Shown here: one piece after another, positions 35,193 to 44,290 of the stretch
Layout: each line of letters opens with the position of its first letter
Position numbering within the stretch: the first letter of the stretch is position 1
Origin: CBDAKK01 sp965196605
GTDB taxonomy: Bacteria > Spirochaetota > Spirochaetia > WTKD01 > G963693115
Direction: 5' to 3'
DNA length: 64,000 nt
NCBI GenBank assembly: GCA_965196605.1
Contig: CBDAKK010000008.1
Location: 434,001-498,000 of the forward strand
Notes under the pieces: model-generated
What the model saw: only the letters and a program-made list of their open reading frames with translations
What the model was told of the DNA's origin: nothing
The model's database searches: none
Position numbers and translations under genes: made by a program

Positions 35193-35729
35193 GTGCGTAA
35201 AATACTCGTATTGTTTTTCATAACGTGTTTTTGTTTTATTGGCTTTGACTTATACGCTCAGAGTAGCAACTCAGATGATGCAAATAGCGGTGGTACTGCA
35301 AAGGCTGATGTAGAAGAAGGATCTAAGAATCCGGAAGAATATTTACTTCCGCCTACTACAAAAAAAGAAAAAGCAGATCCACAGTCTTATACAACTGGAG
35401 AATTTGCGCCATGGGCTTATTTTACCGTGCGCTTCTTTGCGGTTACCGTAGGCTCCTTTCCGTTTTGCATCCTCTTAGGTGGTATTGGGTTTGATTTGTA
35501 CAAAACTGGAGTGGAGAGCGACAAAGCGGGTAAGTTTGAACCAAAGTATTTGCCTCTTTTTTTTGGTGGCGCTGAAAAGCCAAAGTACACAAGTGACGAA
35601 GTTGGGACCTTGTTGTTGACCGCCGTGGGCATTTCACTCGGCGTTGGCGTTATCGACCTCATTATAGGGCTTGTCAAGCATTTTAGAAAACAAGAAATAA
35701 ACGAATTGTTTCTTTCAACTACAAAATAG
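35193..35729 (+). CDS. Exported membrane protein of unknown function
   Basis: This 178-residue product starts at a GTG with AGGGGAA upstream. It has a signal peptide ending in 'FDLYAQSS', a disordered Asn/Gly/Lys linker, then two membrane helices ('YFTVRFFAVTVGSFPFCILLGGIGF' region and 'LLLTAVGISLGVGVIDLIIGL') separated by a short loop, and a basic tail. I do not recognise a family. The following pseudouridine synthase gene begins 11 bp after its stop, so they are likely co-transcribed, and yggS ends 24 bp before it. Confidence 0.6.
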   Translation: MRKILVLFFITCFCFIGFDLYAQSSNSDDANSGGTAKADVEEGSKNPEEYLLPPTTKKEKADPQSYTTGEFAPWAYFTVRFFAVTVGSFPFCILLGGIGFDLYKTGVESDKAGKFEPKYLPLFFGGAEKPKYTSDEVGTLLLTAVGISLGVGVIDLIIGLVKHFRKQEINELFLSTTK

Positions 35730-35740
35730 CTTGAAGCGCC

Positions 35741-36736
35741 ATGCCTCATACGCTTTGGTTTTCCTATGCCTCACAAACTCCTCAACGACTCGACTGCGTT
35801 CTTGCAGCAATGTTTCCAAGCCTAAGTCGCACTAAACTTTCAAAGTACTGTACGCATTTGAGCCTTAATGACATTTCCATAAAATTTTCACATAAACTGC
35901 GCTATGGAGATAGTATTAAAGCCCTTATAGAAATCCCAGCAACGCCGAGTTCCGAATGCCTCGCATATCAGGCTCCGCTTGATGTGGGTTTTGCAAGGCG
36001 CATACAAGAAAGCGTACGCTACAGCGATGAAACGCTACTTGTGTTAAACAAACAGCGCGGAGACGTGGTGCACATTGGCGCGGGGCATTACTCCGCTACC
36101 ATTGCGCAGGCTGTTTTCCCTATGCTGCAGAGTTACCGCAAGGGCGATATGAGCGCAGGCAGAGCAGGAATTGTGCATCGTCTCGATAAAGATACCTCGG
36201 GCATTCTGCTGGTAGCAAGAACAGCCGCGGCGCATGATTTTTATGCCAAGCAGTTCGCGTGCCGCGCAGTGAAAAAAACCTACCTTTCCATTTTGAAGGG
36301 GACGCCACCGCTGGCGCACGCAGAGGTCACAAGCTACATAGCGCGCCATGTAAAAAATAGAAAAAAGTTTTGTAACTATACACACGCTTCTCAGGGCAAA
36401 GAGGCGCGCTCGCATTATACGGTACTGAATTCCAATGGAAAATACAGCCTTGTGCAGTGGAACATACTCACGGGACGCACGCACCAAATACGCTTGCATG
36501 CGCAGCATATTGGTAGCCCCGTTTTAGGTGACGCACTCTATGCGCGCGCCGTGCATGATGATGCTTTGCGTAATGTGCCCTTGATGCTTCATGCGTGGAA
36601 GCTCGAAATTGCTTTGTACAATGCTCATGCGATGCATGCCGTTGAAAGAAGCAAGGGCAAAAAAGAATTTTGCGCGCCCATGCCCCAAGACATGCAAGAA
36701 GTATGCGCACATCTTTTTGATGATACATTGCCATGA
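35741..36736 (+). CDS. RluA-family 23S rRNA/tRNA pseudouridine synthase
   Basis: The 331-residue enzyme isomerises uridine to pseudouridine in structured RNA. An N-terminal S4-like RNA-binding segment ('QRLDCVLAAMFPSLSRTKLSKYC') precedes the catalytic domain, which holds 'GIVHRLDKDTSGILLVARTAAAH' with the catalytic Asp. 'LTGRTHQIRLHAQHIGSPVLGDALY' and 'LMLHAWKLEI' follow. It belongs to the RluA/RluC/RluD group, but the exact target site cannot be assigned. A convergent terminator-like hairpin follows the stop. Confidence 0.9.
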   Translation: MPHTLWFSYASQTPQRLDCVLAAMFPSLSRTKLSKYCTHLSLNDISIKFSHKLRYGDSIKALIEIPATPSSECLAYQAPLDVGFARRIQESVRYSDETLLVLNKQRGDVVHIGAGHYSATIAQAVFPMLQSYRKGDMSAGRAGIVHRLDKDTSGILLVARTAAAHDFYAKQFACRAVKKTYLSILKGTPPLAHAEVTSYIARHVKNRKKFCNYTHASQGKEARSHYTVLNSNGKYSLVQWNILTGRTHQIRLHAQHIGSPVLGDALYARAVHDDALRNVPLMLHAWKLEIALYNAHAMHAVERSKGKKEFCAPMPQDMQEVCAHLFDDTLP

Positions 36737-36761
36737 TCCGCATGGTGATTTTTGTTTTTAG

Positions 36762-36790
36762 AAAGCGCTTTATGGTTGTGGCGCTTTTTT
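36762..36790 (+). terminator. Intrinsic terminator after the pseudouridine synthase gene
   Basis: AAAGCGC (36762-36768) and GCGCTTT (36781-36787) form a 7-bp stem, followed by a total run of six T on the plus strand. It overlaps the 3' end of the convergent lipoprotein gene and could act weakly in both directions. Confidence 0.6.
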
Positions 36791-37846
36791 CGTTTTGCCC
36801 TTTTTAGGCACGTATACTTGTTGGGAATTGACTTTCCCAAAGGTAGATTTTCCCGTGTGAACAATATACCAATCATCTGCGCTGTTCGTGTCCTTGTGCT
36901 GCTTTCTGTTTATAGAGCGCGTAGTCGTGCTGTCCGTGGGATTAAGCGCGTCAGAGGGAAAAAGTTCCGTTCCGTTTTTCGGCTTCCACATCCCAGCTTG
37001 CTCAATTTCTTGAACCCAAGAGTACACTTCCTTACTTGCAAAGCCGCGGTCTTTTTTCGTTTTATCGTCTTTTTTGTTTGAGTAGAGCACAACATCCATG
37101 GGCCTTCCATGCGGGTTTTCTAGCAATGTCAATGCCCCATTGGAATTTCCTATGCCCGTTAATTTTTCATGAGTGTGAAAAATGTCCCACGCGCTTTTGT
37201 AGGCAATTTTCAGCTGCGACTCCGCCTTGCTTTTGCGCTCTGACACCGCGTTTGGTGGCGCCCTGAAATGCACGACAATGAAGTCGTCTTTTTGTACTTG
37301 CATTGCGGGGAACAACACGCGCTGTTTGTAACTGCGTATTCCACCCTCTTGGAGGGTAATGCCGGCCGTGTTTCCGCTTGATAGGACGAGCATTTCCACC
37401 TTGTCGGGTTTTGACTTCGAGCCTTCGGTAGTAAATTCGTGTATCAGCAGCTTGGGTATGTTGGGGTTGAATCCGTATATTTTTTCTACAATAAGGGCGG
37501 TATTACCGACTGCATCTCGTACTGTAGCGCTCATGGTATACTCTTTTCCCGGGTCAGAGGGCTGCTCAAGCTCAAACGTCAAAAGGTTTTCTCTTATATT
37601 GACGGACTTCACGCTCATGTTATTATCAATTTCAACGGATGATTTTTTGTCTGATAGGTGTTCGTCGAATTCCATAATGAACTTTGTGGCGGTGTCCGCC
37701 TTTATGTCTGTAAGTGTAGGCGCTGTAATGTCTCCACCGTTGTACAACTTTACCGCTTGCGATAATTCTTCTTCACAGCCCGTGTTTATTAAAAACATAA
37801 GCGCCAAAAAAAATAAGCAATGCTTTATATGTCTGTAGTACTTCAT
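36770..37846 (-). CDS. Surface lipoprotein with lamin-tail-like domain
   Basis: The ~358-residue protein starts at 37846, where 'MKYYRHIKHCLFFLALMFLINTGCEEEL' gives a lipoprotein signal; the frame runs further upstream without a better start. An Ig-like segment ('TVRDAVGNTALIVEKIYGF') is followed by a region ('KLLIHEFTTEGSK', 'VEMLVLSSGNTAGITL', 'DFIVVHFR', 'SRSINRKQHKDTNSADDWYIV'-like end) that resembles LTD/lamin-tail lipoproteins of spirochaetes. The exact C-terminal motif here is 'TTRSINRKQHKDTNSADDW'. The function is unknown; an outer-surface structural or adhesive role is an inference. AGAGGAG lies 14 nt before the start. It is divergent from the VWA gene. Confidence 0.65.
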   Translation of the reverse strand: MKYYRHIKHCLFFLALMFLINTGCEEELSQAVKLYNGGDITAPTLTDIKADTATKFIMEFDEHLSDKKSSVEIDNNMSVKSVNIRENLLTFELEQPSDPGKEYTMSATVRDAVGNTALIVEKIYGFNPNIPKLLIHEFTTEGSKSKPDKVEMLVLSSGNTAGITLQEGGIRSYKQRVLFPAMQVQKDDFIVVHFRAPPNAVSERKSKAESQLKIAYKSAWDIFHTHEKLTGIGNSNGALTLLENPHGRPMDVVLYSNKKDDKTKKDRGFASKEVYSWVQEIEQAGMWKPKNGTELFPSDALNPTDSTTTRSINRKQHKDTNSADDWYIVHTGKSTFGKVNSQQVYVPKKGKTKKAPQP

Positions 37847-37912
37847 GTTTGTAGATACTCCTCTTGTCTGCATCTGCTTTATATTTTGATTGTTTTTTTT
37901 AAAAAATATGCC

Positions 37913-37918
37913 GATACA
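37913..37918 (+). promoter_or_regulatory. -10 box before the VWA gene
   Basis: GATACA ends 6 nt before the ATG at 37925. TTGTTT lies 17 nt upstream of it. This supports 37925 as the start over earlier in-frame codons and again implies a leaderless transcript. Confidence 0.4.
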
Positions 37919-37924
37919 AACAGT

Positions 37925-39088
37925 ATGCGTCATATACTTTTTGGTGCGGTCTTCATGCTTGCCTTGTTTTGGGGTAGTGGTGTAACTTTTGCGGCTAATG
38001 AAAGTTTAAAGATTGATCCTGATGATCTTCGCATAGAAGATGCTCCTGCCGAGCAGGGAGTGTACTTGTATGTGCGAAAAAACCCGGAACTACGCTCAGT
38101 GCTCATCACGGAATCCGCAGAGCGTGAAGACAATGCGGCTGCAACCTATGCGTTTCGTACCTACGCCTATCATTCTGAAAATGGACAGGAGAGAAGAATA
38201 CTGAATGGCGACTTTATACACCCTAAGACTGATGAGGGCTACTACATTATAGACAGCACTCCCAAGCCCGACGAAGCCTTTGGACAAGCCTTTGTGTTGT
38301 TTTTGCCCTATAAAATGCACTTTGGCTATCATAACACCCGCAAGGGTGTAATTGACCTCGAGGAGGGCGGTGCTTACATAAGCGTGCGCGCCTTCACCAC
38401 CTTGTATGCTGATTATGAGGGAGAGTATCGAGATAATTCGTTTTATATTCAAAAACAGGTTTTTGTTGTAAAGACTTCGCAAGAGTCTAGCACGCCTGAA
38501 GAGCCCGTGTATGACACGACAACGGTCAATTCATTTCGCGCTATTGCGGAGGAGCATGGAACACTACCTACATTCATAAGTGAAGACAGCCCCATAACTG
38601 ATTCCATAAAAGAACTACTGCTGCGCGTGCCGCGTGATGCATCTCTTGATATAGTTATAGCCCTTGACACTACCCGTAGCATGACTGACGACATAGACGA
38701 AATACGTGCTAATCTTGTGCCCGCATTGCAAGAGGCTACCCGCGGTATAACGCAGTTCCGCGTAGGGTTTGTTGAATACAAAGACGTAAACGAAGTATAC
38801 CTTACGCGCAAGCACAATTTTTCAAAGAGCTTTAAGAATATGAATGACGTTCTTCAATCTTTAAAACTGGGTGGGGGCAAGGACTGGCCTGAGGAAGTAT
38901 ATGCGGCGCTGCATGTTGCCGTCAATGCTTTTGAATGGACGGCACAGCATAGAATGGTGTTTCTCATAGGGGATGCGCCCGCGCACGATCCGCCAAAAAG
39001 TCGTGTAAAAAAAGAAGCTGTGTTTGAACGCGCTCGTGAATTGTCGGTGCAGGTCTACCCTTTTATCATTCCCAAAAAAAAGTCGTGA
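37925..39088 (+). CDS. Exported von Willebrand factor A domain protein, 3' end decayed
   Basis: The signal peptide ends in 'GVTFAANE'. A ~190-residue N-terminal region is followed by a VWA domain (~235-388) with the metal-site start 'IVIALDTTRSMTDDIDEI', 'FRVGFVEYKDV' and 'MVFLIGDAPAHD'. The frame stops after 'VYPFIIPKKKS'. Beyond it two other frames continue like the same protein: 'SRDLSLR', then 'DAQKFFLRATQGSSSFYEVRFSSNLRALLL' pieces up to a TGA at 39226-39228. At least two single-base shifts, the first at the A8 run 39074-39081, have therefore cut off ~45 residues. The remnant overlaps the convergent peptidase gene. It may bind ligands on the cell surface. Confidence 0.75.
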   Translation: MRHILFGAVFMLALFWGSGVTFAANESLKIDPDDLRIEDAPAEQGVYLYVRKNPELRSVLITESAEREDNAAATYAFRTYAYHSENGQERRILNGDFIHPKTDEGYYIIDSTPKPDEAFGQAFVLFLPYKMHFGYHNTRKGVIDLEEGGAYISVRAFTTLYADYEGEYRDNSFYIQKQVFVVKTSQESSTPEEPVYDTTTVNSFRAIAEEHGTLPTFISEDSPITDSIKELLLRVPRDASLDIVIALDTTRSMTDDIDEIRANLVPALQEATRGITQFRVGFVEYKDVNEVYLTRKHNFSKSFKNMNDVLQSLKLGGGKDWPEEVYAALHVAVNAFEWTAQHRMVFLIGDAPAHDPPKSRVKKEAVFERARELSVQVYPFIIPKKKS

Positions 39089-39149
39089 CTTGAGCTTGCG
39101 TAGATGCTCAGAAATTTTTTTTACGCGCAACACAAGGCTCCAGTAGCTT

Positions 39150-41108
39150 TTACGAAGTAAGGTTTTCAAGTAATCTACGTGCCCTTTTACTTGCGCGGGC
39201 TTTAAGCATGTGCATGCATGTATTTTGATAATTGCAAAGCCACGTTTTTTCTAAGGCTGTGAGTTTGCTTTCAATGATGAGGTTTTGCTGAAAGGGGAAA
39301 AACGTGAGGGTTTCAAATTGCAACAGTTCAGGTTTGTCACTCTTGCAAACGCGCATCATGTTTTCAAGGCGTATACCCCATATATTTTTTGCATAATACC
39401 CCGGCTCGTTGCTAAAAACCATGTTAGGCTTCAAGCCGCCTTTACGTGTTGCGCGCGTACTTATAGCTTCTTCACCTTCGTGTACGTCTGTGCAAAACCC
39501 TATTCCATGCCCCGTGCCGTGCCCAAAGCTTCTGTTATTTTCTTTGGCAAGTACGGCAAGCACTTGTTCATGCAGTGTTTTTCCTGTTGTAGAAGACGGA
39601 AAGACGCTTGTCGCAAGTGCAATGTGCGCCTTGAGGACTGCGGTGTAGTCCTCTTTGTATGCGTGGGCTTTTTCACTGTTGTTCACGCGTGCATTGTGTT
39701 TTGTAGATGACAGGAGTTCTGAAAATAAAAAGCTGCGCGTTATGTCTGTAGTGCCTGCATGTGTAGCGCATGCATAATGCGCTCCGCAGTCCAAGAGGTA
39801 GGGCTCATCGGTCTTTATAAGGCTTCCTGCTCCATCTGCTATGGCGTAGTGTGGCAATGCGCCGTTAACCCCTGCCGCTGAAATACTTTGAAAACTTTCC
39901 TCTAAAAAACCCGCCTGTGCCTTTCTGTGTTTTTGCACAATTTCTGCAATGCTCTTTTCATATAGTGTTTCATCTTGCTCCAGTTTTTCTACAACTTCGC
40001 TTAAGGCTTCCAAAAGTGCGGCGCAGTCCACTGCAATACTTTCTCGTATCAAAGCAATTTCCGCATCGCTGCGCACATCTTTTATGCTGCGTAGTGGAGA
40101 CGTTACTTCTTCAAGTGTGCCTTTACACGCACGCATGGTGCTATCACCTTCCAAGGCGTGCACAAGGGCACTAGGAATATTTTTGGGGTCGTACAGTACG
40201 TGCGGGTTTTGGTGTCGCTGTAGCATGCTGGTAAAATTTGAAACATCAATAGTCTCTTTCATAAGAGCTTCGTATGCAATGGTATGTATGGATTTTAAGG
40301 GGACGGCAAGGTGTTTGTGGAGCGATTCAGCAAAAGAAGTTGTGCATAGTTTTTCGGGCAGCATGAACACGTAGTGCGTATCTTGTAATGCATGTATGAG
40401 GGCAAACACGCAAGGGCAAAGCATGAGGTAGGGGAGCAGCGTAGCGCGCAATCCCGTAAGGTAGGCTATTTCGTGTATGTTGGCGCTTACAAAGCAATGC
40501 GCTCCCTTGTTCTTTACAAAGTTTTTTAAGGCATGGAGTTTCTCCAGCGCATTGTAAGGCACATGTTTTTCGCACAAGTGCCACAAGTCTTTTGTGTCTT
40601 TGACTATGGTGTTGTTTGAAAGTAAGGCAATGCCGCGTTCATCATTGCGCTGTTTTAGCACCTGCAGGGCGCGTTTGCATAAAGAGGCATGAGAAATATT
40701 TTGTAGTCTATAGCCGTATTGCTGTGTACATAATGTAAGTTCTTTATATTCGCTTTGGGAAAACTGCAATTCGCATAGGACAATTAATGCCTTTTGAGTG
40801 CTTCTAGGTGCTTCTGAATGTTCAGCTATCCATTGAGCCTGCATCTCCCATGCGCACTCCGAGCTTATGATGAGACTCCAGCCCTTCGCTGTGCATATTT
40901 TTTGCGCTGCTAATTCATAGCGGCTGTCTGTCCACAAGCCGACCGCGCCGCTTTTGTGGACTATGAAAGTTCCTGCCGAGCCGTAGAACCCGCTTAATGC
41001 GTGGCGCACCATAAATGCCGCGTGAGGCATCTCCATGCTATGGAGGTCTGTACCACGAATGATGATGGCTTCACAATTTGTGTACTGTAATAAAATTTTG
41101 TGAATCAC
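39150..41108 (-). CDS. Aminopeptidase P (Xaa-Pro aminopeptidase, M24B)
   Basis: The enzyme removes N-terminal residues ahead of proline. The 652-residue, three-domain layout matches the long aminopeptidase P form. An N-terminal creatinase-like domain ('FYGSAGTFIVHKSGAVGLWTDSRYELAA') is followed by a middle domain and the pita-bread catalytic domain. Dimetal ligands are visible in 'LLDCGAHY', 'GTTDITRSF', 'FGHGTGHGIGFCTDVHEG', 'NEPGYY' and 'IRLENMM'. The start is a GTG; the family's N-terminal motif begins upstream of the first ATG (41036), which supports 41108. It lies 12 bp after the cyclase stop, so they may be co-transcribed. Confidence 0.9.
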   Translation of the reverse strand: MIHKILLQYTNCEAIIIRGTDLHSMEMPHAAFMVRHALSGFYGSAGTFIVHKSGAVGLWTDSRYELAAQKICTAKGWSLIISSECAWEMQAQWIAEHSEAPRSTQKALIVLCELQFSQSEYKELTLCTQQYGYRLQNISHASLCKRALQVLKQRNDERGIALLSNNTIVKDTKDLWHLCEKHVPYNALEKLHALKNFVKNKGAHCFVSANIHEIAYLTGLRATLLPYLMLCPCVFALIHALQDTHYVFMLPEKLCTTSFAESLHKHLAVPLKSIHTIAYEALMKETIDVSNFTSMLQRHQNPHVLYDPKNIPSALVHALEGDSTMRACKGTLEEVTSPLRSIKDVRSDAEIALIRESIAVDCAALLEALSEVVEKLEQDETLYEKSIAEIVQKHRKAQAGFLEESFQSISAAGVNGALPHYAIADGAGSLIKTDEPYLLDCGAHYACATHAGTTDITRSFLFSELLSSTKHNARVNNSEKAHAYKEDYTAVLKAHIALATSVFPSSTTGKTLHEQVLAVLAKENNRSFGHGTGHGIGFCTDVHEGEEAISTRATRKGGLKPNMVFSNEPGYYAKNIWGIRLENMMRVCKSDKPELLQFETLTFFPFQQNLIIESKLTALEKTWLCNYQNTCMHMLKARASKRARRLLENLTS

Positions 41109-41120
41109 GGTACTGTAAAT

Positions 41121-42806
41121 TTATTTTGTAGTCATTACAAAAACTCCGTTCCAGTCTTGAGGCGGAGGGTCTTGTATGTATTTTTTACATCGTTCTATAT
41201 ACATTTGAGCGAGAAAGTCATCTTTAAGTATTGTCATGACTTTTTCAAAAAGCGTTATTGCCTTTGCAAATTCTCTTTCACAGTAAAGCTGTACGGCTTG
41301 GTTGTGTAGTCCAAAGGCATCGATAATGCTCTCGCTAAATTCTGATATCGTTGTGTAAATTTTTTCACCTGTGGTTTTGCCCTTTGCTTGCACAGAGTCT
41401 ATGAGACGGCATGGAACTACATTACGTATTTTATCGCACACAGAATTTGAAAATATAAGATGCTGCTTGTATTGTTTGGTAAGGCCTTCAAGGCGAGAGG
41501 CTAAGTTTACGGCATCGCCTATTACCGTGTAGTCCATTTTATGTTCTGATCCTATGTTGCCCACAGTAACTTGACCGTAATTAATACCCATGCCTGTTAT
41601 AAATTGCGGCTTGTTTTTTTTACGCAGGTAGGCGTTGAATTTTTGTATTTCTGCTTGCATTTCAAGTGCTGCTTGAACTGCAGACAAAGAACTGTTTTTT
41701 AATGCGGTAGGGGCACCGAAAAATGCCATTATCGCATCGCCAATGTATTTGTCAATAATGCCTTGATGCTTTATAACAACGCCAACAGTCTTTTCAAAAT
41801 ATATGTTTAATTCAGCAACCAATTCGCTGGGCTGGTATGATTCCGATATTGTGGTGAAACTGCGTATGTCGGTAAAGAGTATGGCAAGTGGTTTTTCTTC
41901 GCCGCTGAGCATGCGCGATGGGTCCTGAAACAAGGTGTTTATTACAGAGTTTGGCACGTACTTTTGAAATATGTTTCGTATTTTGCTCTCTTGTTTTTTT
42001 GCGAGGACTGACTCAAATGCAAAGGTGCGTATTTCTTTATACGCTTGTTCAAGCTCTTCAATAGTCACGTTAAAGGTATGGCTGAGCGTCCCTATTTCGT
42101 CTTTATATATGACAGGGACGCGTTGGCTTAAGTCTTTGGCACGTATAATGTTATGCATGGATGCTATGAGTTTTTGAATAGGTGTTGTAAGCGCACGCGT
42201 GAATGCAATGATAATAAGAATACTTATAATGAGTGCAATTATTATTACGCCTAAAGTTATGTATATAATGTCTCTAACGCTTTTAAAAAATGCCTTCTCA
42301 GAATCTGTTACAAAAATCGTCCACTGTAATGGTTCGAAATTGAAAAAATATCCAATGTATTTTTCATTGCTTACAAAAAAAGATTCTTCAAGCCACTTTC
42401 GAGTAAGGCTCTCATTCTTTACTTTCATAGTTGCTACGATAGCTTGTAGTGCCGAGGCATTTTCTAAACTGATAACATTGGGAGTCGTACTTGCCTTCAC
42501 TTCGTTAGACTTGTCTACTATAAAAATTATTTCTGAGTCGCTACGTATGAGGCTGGAAGAAAATGAAACAATATCTTTCGCAAATATTTCAATGTAGGAC
42601 TTGGTAATTTCTACATTGCTGTCTTGTAATATGTTCCATTGGTCGTTTATATATTGTTCCAATTGATAGGCCTTGAGTGATTGATATTGCACGCCAAGAC
42701 GCTTTAATCCAAAGTACGTTGATAGCGCGGAAATAGAACCAGCAATAGCTAGAGTGATGAGTACAAGCGGGATGATGACTGAAAATATCTTGTTTTGTAT
42801 TCGCAT
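41121..42806 (-). CDS. Receptor-type class III adenylate cyclase (Cache-like, HAMP, cyclase)
   Basis: This 561-residue inner-membrane protein has a first helix (~8-30), a periplasmic sensor domain (~35-180, Cache-like by length and helix start), a second helix ('IIYITLGVIIIALIISILII') and a HAMP linker ('RALTTPIQKLIASMHNI'). A class III cyclase domain follows (~310-480). Catalytic motifs are 'ILFTDIRSFTTISE' (Asp), 'IIDKYIGDAIMAFFG' (Lys) and 'DYTVIGDAVNLASRLE' (Asp, Asn, Arg), so cAMP is expected. A short helical region follows. It should convert an outside signal into cAMP. A TATAAT lies ~10 nt before the start; the coiled-coil gene is divergent. Confidence 0.9.
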   Translation of the reverse strand: MRIQNKIFSVIIPLVLITLAIAGSISALSTYFGLKRLGVQYQSLKAYQLEQYINDQWNILQDSNVEITKSYIEIFAKDIVSFSSSLIRSDSEIIFIVDKSNEVKASTTPNVISLENASALQAIVATMKVKNESLTRKWLEESFFVSNEKYIGYFFNFEPLQWTIFVTDSEKAFFKSVRDIIYITLGVIIIALIISILIIIAFTRALTTPIQKLIASMHNIIRAKDLSQRVPVIYKDEIGTLSHTFNVTIEELEQAYKEIRTFAFESVLAKKQESKIRNIFQKYVPNSVINTLFQDPSRMLSGEEKPLAILFTDIRSFTTISESYQPSELVAELNIYFEKTVGVVIKHQGIIDKYIGDAIMAFFGAPTALKNSSLSAVQAALEMQAEIQKFNAYLRKKNKPQFITGMGINYGQVTVGNIGSEHKMDYTVIGDAVNLASRLEGLTKQYKQHLIFSNSVCDKIRNVVPCRLIDSVQAKGKTTGEKIYTTISEFSESIIDAFGLHNQAVQLYCEREFAKAITLFEKVMTILKDDFLAQMYIERCKKYIQDPPPQDWNGVFVMTTK

Positions 42807-42910
42807 TTTATATTACATTATAGTACAATAATGCTATAAAAATAGAGGATACGCAACTTGAAAATGAGCAAAATATCACACCAGAGGAGCGGGAGAGTAT
42901 TGCTCAAGAG

Positions 42911-44290
42911 ATGGAGGAAATACTCGCTTCGCGCCAACAAGTTGCGTCTTCTGATAAGTTAACGGTTTCTAGTAATACGAAGTTTTTTTCGTTTCCGATA
43001 TATGTGAATATAATTATTTTTGTGTTCTTACTTGGGTCTGTAGGTGGAGTCTATGCTTATTTTGCTATTGGAGATAGGCAATTTCTGAACTCACAGGATA
43101 CAACTAATTTTTCGGAAAATGTTTTGGCGCGCCTGCTTATAGATGAAGCGCAAAAGGCAATTGAAGAGCAAGAGGGTAAGATTGATGCTATTAATCAACA
43201 ACTAGAAGAAGAGAGAGAAAGACAAGCTTTGTTGACACAGCAGTTTGATGAACGCGTACAAAGCTTTGTTGCTCAAGCAAAGAAAGAACTAAATTCAAAG
43301 CTTGATGAGTTTCGGCGGAAGCTTGAGGGTCAAAATATATCGGCTGCAGAAATAGAACGGCGTCTTAAAGAGTATGAAGGACAGCTTCGTAGAAAACAAG
43401 CGCAAGAATTAGATCGTTATAAAAAAGAGCAAGAAAATCAGCGTGAACGAGAGTTGGAGCGATTTAATGCAAGTGTTAAAGTTCTAAAACAGCAGATTGA
43501 GGATAGGCAGTCGCAATTGTAGTCTTTGGAGCAAAATTTGAATAGTGAAAAAGCTGTTCTTCAGCAGCAGATTGAGCAGCAGCGGGAGGCAAGCTCGCAG
43601 GAAATAGCAAAGGCGCAAAAACAAATTGCGCAGTTAAAGAAACGTAATGAACAGCGTTCTTCCGCTGTGCAATCTATAACTATTATGTATAAAGCCCTTC
43701 TCAATTCTTTTAATGGTGGTAAGTATGATGATGCTCGTAGTTCCCTGCAAAATGTAAACCTAGCAATAGAAAAGAGCATCTACAAAAATGATAGTGAGTT
43801 TGTGAGCATGAAAAGTAGCCTTGTATCAATTTCTAATGCATTAGAAACTATAGATTTACTTCAAAAGCAAGTGTCACAGCAATCACAAGCTTTCAAAAAT
43901 GTGGGGTCTACAGAGGAAAGCAAAGAATTAAAGGCCATGCTTGAAACGGAAAAAGAAAAAATAGCGCTTTTGGAAAAGGAAATAGCTGATTTAAGTAAAG
44001 ACTCTGAGTCGACGAAGAAATTGTTTGCTGCTCGTGAGAAGGAACTGAAGAATCTAAACAGTCGCTATACGCGCTTGGAAAATCAGTATAAATCCATTCA
44101 AACTGAAGTCAATAAAAACATGCAAATTATTGTTAATTATCTCATGCTGAAAAAGCAATCAGCAGATGAAAGTAGTGTTGCCTCCCTTAAGGCACTGGTC
44201 GATGGGCTGGTGAAAAAAGACAAGTACTACGGCGTTATTGGCGTGCTTCTTGCGCAGGACCTAGACCCCAGTGGTCAGCTGCAGTTTTAA
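42911..44290 (+). pseudogene. Membrane-anchored coiled-coil protein interrupted by an in-frame TAG
   Basis: One reading frame holds an N-terminal cytoplasmic segment, a membrane helix ('FPIYVNIIIFVFLLGSVGGVYAYF'), then a long coiled coil rich in Gln, Glu, Lys and Arg. A TAG at 43520-43522 cuts it between 'EDRQSQL' and 'SLEQNLNSEKAV'. The coil then continues in the same frame to 44290, ending in a globular 'YYGVIGVLLAQDLDPSG'. A single base change (for example CAG to TAG) would explain it. The frame is also open upstream of 42911 to a TAG at 42826-42828 region, without an ATG, so the true start is uncertain. The family is unknown; a structural or signalling partner of the divergent cyclase is conceivable. 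Confidence 0.6.
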
